DNA of 64,000 nt, from NCBI RefSeq assembly GCF_910592395.1, contig NC_088325.1, forward strand, positions 4,743,501 through 4,807,500, written 5' to 3'. The translations under genes were made by a program, and so were the position numbers. The stretch is from Lineus longissimus (Eukaryota > Nemertea > Pilidiophora > Heteronemertea > Lineidae). Every line of letters begins with the position of its first letter. Position 1 is the stretch's first letter. A model generated the notes under the pieces. The model saw only the letters and a list, made by a program, of their open reading frames with translations. It had not been told where the DNA came from and ran no database searches. Of the stretch, positions 57,460 through 64,000 are shown one piece after another.

Positions 57460-57514
57460 ATGGAGCACAAAGTGGTGATATTTTTGGAAACGATGCTGGT
57501 TATTACACAGACTG
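57460..57514 (+). CDS. IgSF receptor gene 3, exon 1: signal peptide (candidate)
   Basis: ATG, then a hydrophobic leader (EHKVVIFLETMLVITQT), donor GTACGT at 57515 and phase 1 exit, the same architecture as exon 1 of gene 2. No Ig exon follows within the window that I can recognise, so the rest lies beyond 64000 or the gene is broken. An element of the AGCTCACC family occupies part of its putative first intron. Confidence 0.5.
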
Positions 57515-57974
57515 GTACGTAATAGTTTACATCTTCCTCATGATCAATACAATGTGTTATTACAATATTTCAATAGTTGGCATAGGCTTTTACATTTTCA
57601 CGGCGATGTAGCTTAAATTGTGTTGAGTGCTAAGCCTAGATGGACCAACAACACACAAACTATAAGTTAACGTAGATCTGCTTTAGCATAGTATAAACAT
57701 ATATGACAGATTATGATGAAACAATGATGTAGGTCAGAACATCGTGTGCGGGGAATTGTTACGATTTCCGCGATTAGGATATGTTATGCTCGTGAATATA
57801 TTATGCCATGAAATGTATTAGAAAAATTATAAGTATCCCCAAATGGTTATTTTCATAATATAATGCCACTATTTCTTCTCTTGCAATAAGGCCGTTACAC
57901 GTGACCGATCTAGAACGATCCGGGGCGGTCTAATGTTTCTGTTGCATCCTGCGCCTTAGTCACGAAGTCGGGTC

Positions 57975-59174
57975 TCACGTCATTAGGTCAAGTGATGTAT
58001 CATTGCTTGGAGTACCTACGATAAAAATATCATCGAAAACAAGTCACTAATAAGCGACATATTGCACTTTTTACCTTTTTTAGTTTTGGCCTCCTGGTGG
58101 CCAAGTAGAGAATACGATCTGATCGAAATTGGGTGTTCGAGGTAACATAACATAGAGAGTCATAAGTACCAAATTTAAAGTTCATAGATGTAGCGGTTAA
58201 GAAACGTGCCATAATTACACTCAAACTACCAATTTACGCCATTTGACCTTTGTGACCTTGAAAATTAGGTCAAATCAAAGACCCGTAGGATATGTGATGT
58301 ATATCATCGAAAACAAGTCACTAATCAGCGATATATTGCACTGTTAATTTTTTTAGTTTTTGTCCCCTTGGGGCCAAAGTCGAGAATCAGATTAGACCGA
58401 AATTCGGTGTCGGCGGTTATATGACGTGGGGAGTCATAGATTTCAAATTCATAGCTTGAGTGTTAAGAAACGTGTCATAGTTACACTCAAAGGGCAAATT
58501 TACGCCATTAGACCCCTCTGACCTTAGAAATTGGATCAAATCAAAAACCCTTATGATATGTGATGAACCCTTGCTGGGAGAACCTACCATAACACTTTTA
58601 TCGAAAACGAGTCACTCATAAGAGTGATATCACATTTTTTATGTTTCCATTTCTGACCCCCTTGTAGCCAAGTCAAGAATTAGACCGGACCGAAATTTAG
58701 TGTATGAGGTCATTTGACCTAGGGGTACATGTACAAGATTTCAAGTCCGTAACACCAGCGGTGACGATACATGCCGCTATTATCTAATGGCGATACCGAT
58801 AGCGAAATTTTGACCTCTGTGACCTTGAAAAGTAGGTCAAATCAAAAACCCGGGTTACATTTCAAGCATCCTTGTGAGATGCATCTTAAAAAATATAAAA
58901 CATTCAATATTCTAACTAGCAGCGTTTATTAGATAGAGCCAAAAACAGGTCTTTAAAAGAGCGTCAGCAGACAGGCAGCCAAATTGCGCTAATTTTCATT
59001 TCGAAAGAAGGTCTTGCCTGGAAGTACCCACACAGCAAGTATGTACCTTCTAGCTCAGGTGGTTATGAAACGTGGCACTCTTTTGTCAAAAGTTAACGAC
59101 AAGCACGGACGACGACGACGTCCACGACCTACGCCACGGTATCGTATAAGCTCCCCTGAACGGTGAGCTAAAAA
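57975..59174 (-). mobile_element. Dispersed element of the AGCTCACC-hairpin family (copy 3)
   Basis: Reverse orientation: the minus strand starts at 59174 with TTTTAGCTCACCGTTCAGGG, then GATACCGTGGCGTAGG and a degenerate CGT tract. The body has ~280-bp repeats marked by AAAACAAGTCACTAAT and TGACCTTTGTGACCTTGA-like motifs. The expected other end (GGTGAGCACAATGGCC) is not visible, so it is probably truncated near 57975. Confidence 0.7.
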
Positions 59175-61071
59175 CGTTCGACAATACCAATCAAAGCAGC
59201 CAAGAGAGAACTGGTATTTTCAAAAAATCATAACAACATACCGGTTTCGTCAATGAAGTCATGCTTGCGTATCGTATGGTCAATTGATGGATATTCGTAT
59301 ATCATATCGAAATCAAACTTTGTATAGGTGGCCTACATTGGTAAATGAGGTGTCTTCAATAACACCATTCGAATGGCATTACTTTGTTATGAGGCTGCCT
59401 ACATCATGACGTTGGCGAAGGATGCAACAGAAAAGTTACATTCAGTTTAAATCAAATATGAGTAATGAAAAGCCGCAAAACCCATATGGTTTATGATTTG
59501 ATTTTATATCAGTATTACCGTGACTATCACATGGTGGTTGCCTTACGAAGAAATAAATGCACGCGACCAATCTATGACCAGGCGAACTAGACACACATGT
59601 CAGGCCTATTTGGCCCATTTTGCACCAATCCAGGGACCTGGTGGTACAAAAGGTGGTGCCACCTGGTATGTAGAGAGTAAAATTCATTGAAAATGCTCTT
59701 AACCTCCATGGTATGCCTACATGTATGTGCTCTGCCACTGTTTTCAATACTTGATGCATCTGAAGAGGCACTCTTGCCATGGCATATCTATACCCCGGCT
59801 ATTCGGACCACTAAACTGACGGGCAATTCCCAATCTGACGAGTTGCCTTGCAGATTTAACATGCACCCAGCGATGATTTTTCAATAGAGCACCAGAAAAT
59901 CCCTTTCTACGTCAAGAAATCGCCTGAGCACGAAAAATTAATGCCTCCCTTCGCATCTCCGAACATTATCCAAGAGATTGACATCCAACACATAACATTT
60001 GATTCAGTGAATAGGTAGAAAAGGCAAAAAGCATGCTCGCATTCAATGATCGATAAGACTGCCTTGTTTACCTTTGAATCGGCACGTACAATCCACGATC
60101 ATTTGAATGAGTCTTATTCAGCAAATTATCTGATCAAATAGACTGAATAAGTGATGAATGCATTTCAAATCTTCCCTAGATCCGAATATAAGCAAGTGCA
60201 GTACAAGACGATTTTATGAGACTTCATCGAAAATCTTCCATGGGGTGTATATAAATCAAGGCTCGTGCAGATCGTCGGGTATGGCAGTCGGCCGTCAGAA
60301 TGTAGATCTGATTAGCCAGGGTGATCAAGGAGATGCTCACGGTGCTGAGCCTCTAGCTTGCCTGTCGACTACGATCCTTGTCCAAGACCTTGCTAGGAGG
60401 AGCACACATTTTAAAGTCATAGTAGTTTTTATTAGTTTGATTAAATTGTATTTATCTCACAAAGAAATACGAACATAAAAAGTTGCATACAATTTCCAGG
60501 CTGAGGCACCAAGTGCATTAGCCCTAGATCTGATTTTTTTTTTACAAAAGATAGAATATGGACAAGGTATAAAGCGGTATAATAATAACAATGAGTTACA
60601 AGGAAGTGACGCTAGTAGAAGGATGTAGCCCTAGTTATAGTAGTGATATTGTAATTGGTTCGATTCGGCCTATCTGTGTTCTTCTTCATCTCCGTATAAA
60701 AAGGGGTCTATTGCTGGCTAATGTTGACATTGCCACATTAACGCTATTGGACCAATTGACATTAACATTGACATTGACATTGACTTTTATATGCAAGCAA
60801 CCTGGAAGTATTAAGGAAGCAGGAAGGGGAGGGCGTTTGTGGTTTCTGAATATGAGGGGGTATAGTGGTGTCTGTTGACTATGCTTTAAGAGAGACTAGG
60901 TGGTTTCAGTATTAGGTCTTTCATTGTAGCAATGCAAAAATGTTATTACTTTTGGTTAGGCCCGTCCTTTGTTATGTCCAAGTAGCTTCTAGAGTGACTC
61001 AACCATTCACTCTCTTGATTACAGCAGCCGCCTCAGCGCCACCACGCGGGGCCTAATGGTATTAGGCTAAG
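59175..61071 (+). other. No confident genes
   Basis: Several open frames of 66-112 codons exist but none looks like a protein. A small ACATTG repeat lies near 60760-60785. Confidence 0.4.
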
Positions 61072-61602
61072 TAGCTTCGCGCGATATGCACCATTCTTGA
61101 AAAACTTATTTAGGAAGTATGTTCATTTGCCTAATCCATTCTTTGCTGCAGCTCGAGGTAATATTACGCAGTGTTTCTTCTGGCCAGATACATTGTGGTG
61201 GAAAACGTCTAGTACAAATAAGCCTGGCTTGCGCCAGATTAATATGTGAAGAAGGTCTGGCTGTGCGAGACTACTGTGATAAAAATGACCATTACAGAGA
61301 CTCGGTGATGTAGGCATATACTTAATAGAAGAACCATGCCGTCCCGAGCTTCGCGCGATATGGACCATTCTGGGAAAACTCAATAAGGAAGGTATGCTCG
61401 TTAGCATAATCTATTATTAGCCCCAGCTCGAGGTAATCTTGCGCAGTGTTACTTCTGCCCACATACATCGTGCTGGAAAACGTCTCGTACAAAGAAGGTC
61501 TGGCACGCACCAGTATAAATAAGTGAAGAACTTCTGGCTGCGTGAGACTTCTGTGATAAAAATGACCATTGCAGAGACTCTGTGACGTAGGCATATATTT
61601 TT
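61072..61602 (+). repeat. ~255-bp tandem duplication
   Basis: Copy 1 about 61072-61322, copy 2 about 61347-61602. Both start AGCTTCGCGCGATATG and end GTAGGCATATA; shared interior AGCTCGAGGTAAT and GATAAAAATGACCATT. Confidence 0.85.
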
Positions 61603-64000
61603 TACAATTAAAAATGCTCTCAAAAGACGATTGGAATGATTTTTTATTAACATTTCCTGAACTATATACCTTCTATTTATCACTTTATATCAATAGGTCG
61701 GCGTTAGGTCGCGTGCTTTTCTTTCCTCGTGACAATATGCAGCAAAATAGTTACAACCCCACAATAGCGCTATAAGTCCATAATAAGGCCACGGTGACCC
61801 GTGAAGGCTCAGGGAAGCATAGATGTTGATGCCGGGGAATACTCCGTATGCGGCAATTTACAGTCTTAATGTGTGATGGAGAAGTTATCCCACAAGGTCC
61901 AGGGGCAATTTGAAGGGATTTCTGCCTCGGATGCTCACTCACACTGGCTTACTGACCCACCACCCGGGTTACCTCAGTGCTGCCATCTCGTGACACTAAT
62001 ATAAACTACATGAATAAAGGATCCTAATCCGAAAGGGGACATTTTTGCTGACTGTTTTTGTTGTTGCTGATCTGCAAAATATATAGCCATGTCAACGGAG
62101 TCTTTGAGTAGCCTACACTGTAAACCCATTTATGTTCGTTGGCCTAAAACTTGCGATTTGGCCCTTTTGTTTTCACATTTAAGCTACCGGTACCTTTAAA
62201 TTTTGCGTTTTCCATAGAAAATTTGATTGAAAAATGCGTTAGAAGTTAAATATATGCGCCTACTTATTTTCGCGCTTTTCATTAAATTCGTGAAAATTAG
62301 AGGGTTTACAGGAGTACGGTACTACATGGTTTGAACTGAGGGATTTCATTTGATCAGTGTAGCTAAAAGGAGGGAATATATTTTTCTCTAAGGAAATCTC
62401 ACAAAATCCGTGTAACAAGAACATTCGAAAATGTCTAGGTTTACAGTAACACATCCAATTGCCTTTCATTCAGGATTTGTTGATCTGCGAGATGGCCCCT
62501 TTCCTTCAATCGTCGAACTGCTTTAACAATTATATATCACTACACAGCAGTGGCGGAATCTACGGAATCCGCGATTTCGAACTGCCGATGAACGAGGCCA
62601 CTGAGAGCGATCATTTTATGATGATCATGCGATAATACGTCATTCTCTGTCATCTCTCGCTGTCAATTATATGCCATGTGTGTTTGTTTTGTCACGTGTC
62701 AAAACATTATTTACATCTTTACATATTTGCGTGTCAAACGTTATTCGTTAACCAATCAAATATGTTTCATTTGAACATGTGACCAGGGGTGGTGCAAGCA
62801 ATCATAGCAGCGCGCGATGACTCCTGGGAAAACGAGGTTGCTTTGAAATGGTTCACGGATTCACTTATATTACTGTAAACCCTTGTTGTGACATATACTA
62901 GCACTGTGGCTGTAATACTACGTACGGCGACGGTCACAGTTTGCTGGTTCAAGACTATCTAGGATGGCCGACTAGTTTCATTATTCATAAGTTGTTTTGA
63001 TGGCCCAGATATATGTGACAAAACTATGTGTGTTTGTGCGTGTTCATCATTTCGTCCTTCCACCAAAGTAAATAAAATAGGCCTACAGTTAAATTCAGAG
63101 CACGTTAATACATCTTACACCCATATGAACTAACATCATAGACCCATATCAGTGTGAGGATTTGGACAGAGTCAGCAAATCAATGTCCGCTTTGGTTACC
63201 GTAGCGGCTAGCAGACGGCGGCAATAAGTTGAAAGCACCGGCAGATTCAACCGCGAATATTGCCTGTTCTATCGCACCCGACGTGAATTTTCTGGTATGT
63301 TTTTCTAGATGAAAGCTCTTGCACATCTGTAAGTAGGTTTAAATCATGGAGCTGTCCTAAATAAGCAGTTAAATCAGTGCCTTTTTAGCCTACACCCAAT
63401 TAAGGGTACACAATGCGCTTATATTTGCCATATCTGTCAAGTTGTGATTATCATTGCACGTGCTGTTTTGTGTAGCATGTACAGTCCTACCAGAAAGTAA
63501 ATGGTAACAGACTTTTCAAAATATCACAGATATTGTATAAGATATTAAATGTGTTTTTTAGCAGAAAGTAATAGTCAGCTTTTTATTCTTGTATGTTTGT
63601 TCTTCTTCTTGATCATCAGTAAACTATTGAACGTGTTTGATGCTTTCCAATTTCGCTTCAGCTCTTAGATAATAGATAAACGCGTTATTCGTTATTTTCA
63701 GTACGCGCTAGTCCAGGCGCGAAAGGTGAGTGCACGCCGAGATCCGAGTTCCCGCCGTCACCCCGCTACTAAGACGCAACATCATTTCCATTTATCGTCG
63801 CCGTTGTGGAGTAATAAGCGCCATCAGCGTGGCGTCGGAAATAGTGATATCTGCACCATGACGTCAAGGGGTAGATCCTAGCTCCAGGAAATGCTTTACT
63901 AGTGCATCGTTCCTTTTGGAAAGAGTCGATGCGTGGAGAGCTGACTCGGGTCAAATCGGAGTCATTATCGAAAACAAGCGATAATTCAGTCAGATTTTTC
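61603..64000 (+). other. No confident genes; dispersed repeat at 62990-63110
   Basis: 62990-63110 repeats 50285-50400 (GTTGTTTTGATGRCCCAGAT ... TATAGGCCTACA.TTAAA ... AGAGCACGTT). A 24-base segment at 63702-63725 is flanked by TTATTTTCAG and GTGAGTG and would be a phase-preserving mini-exon, but it has no other support. Confidence 0.35.

Noticed and set aside
63702-63725. 24-base mini-exon for gene 3
   Set aside because: Splice-like borders and neutral length only; too short to support without transcripts.

Overview
This is eukaryotic nuclear DNA: spliced exons with GT-AG introns, several retroelement and DNA-transposon families, SINE- and MITE-like repeats and minisatellites, with no operons. 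Dispersed elements with an AGCTCACC hairpin end, KRBA2/Ginger-type integrases and CR1/Jockey-type LINEs suggest a marine invertebrate, most simply a lophotrochozoan. That host call is an inference; the sequence does not prove it.

The host genes are immunoglobulin-superfamily (IgSF) type I membrane receptors, all on the + strand. Gene 1 (about 3.4-26 kb; first exon outside the window) has a two-Ig ectodomain cassette duplicated in tandem (units at 3.1-7.3 and 7.8-10.8 kb), a transmembrane (TM) exon at 11.2 kb, and small cytoplasmic exons beyond a ~10 kb intron built of segmental duplications. Gene 2 (32.8-38.3 kb) has a signal-peptide exon, a damaged Ig-like exon, a TM exon and a long tyrosine-rich tail ending in an ITAM-like motif. 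Gene 3 shows only a signal-peptide exon at 57.46 kb. Intron phases agree from exon to exon (phase 1 around Ig and TM exons), which is the main support for these models. Together they look like part of a multigene receptor cluster of immune or self-recognition type; that function is inferred.

The rest is mostly mobile DNA. A Ty3/gypsy 3' half lies at 1-2.6 kb. Two 5'-truncated LINEs sit in the gene 1 intron (15.2-17.5 kb) and an antisense LINE in the gene 2 intron (35.5-37.3 kb). There is a full-length but decayed pogo/Tigger-type transposon with TA target duplication (39.2-42.1 kb). A seven-exon Ginger/KRBA2-like integrase gene (43.1-46.3 kb) is interrupted by a foldback element made of short tandem repeats. 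Three elements of the AGCTCACC family lie at 28.1, 47.7 and 58-59.2 kb. A complete 3.47 kb transposon with ~380-bp terminal inverted repeats, an ATGA target duplication and an open 479-aa transposase lies at 50.9-54.4 kb. Minisatellites, hairpins and MITEs fill much of the remainder.

The most interesting signals are the ITAM-bearing Ig receptor in a receptor cluster, the Sola-like transposon with nuclear-receptor half-sites in its inverted repeats, and the foldback-in-integrase nesting.
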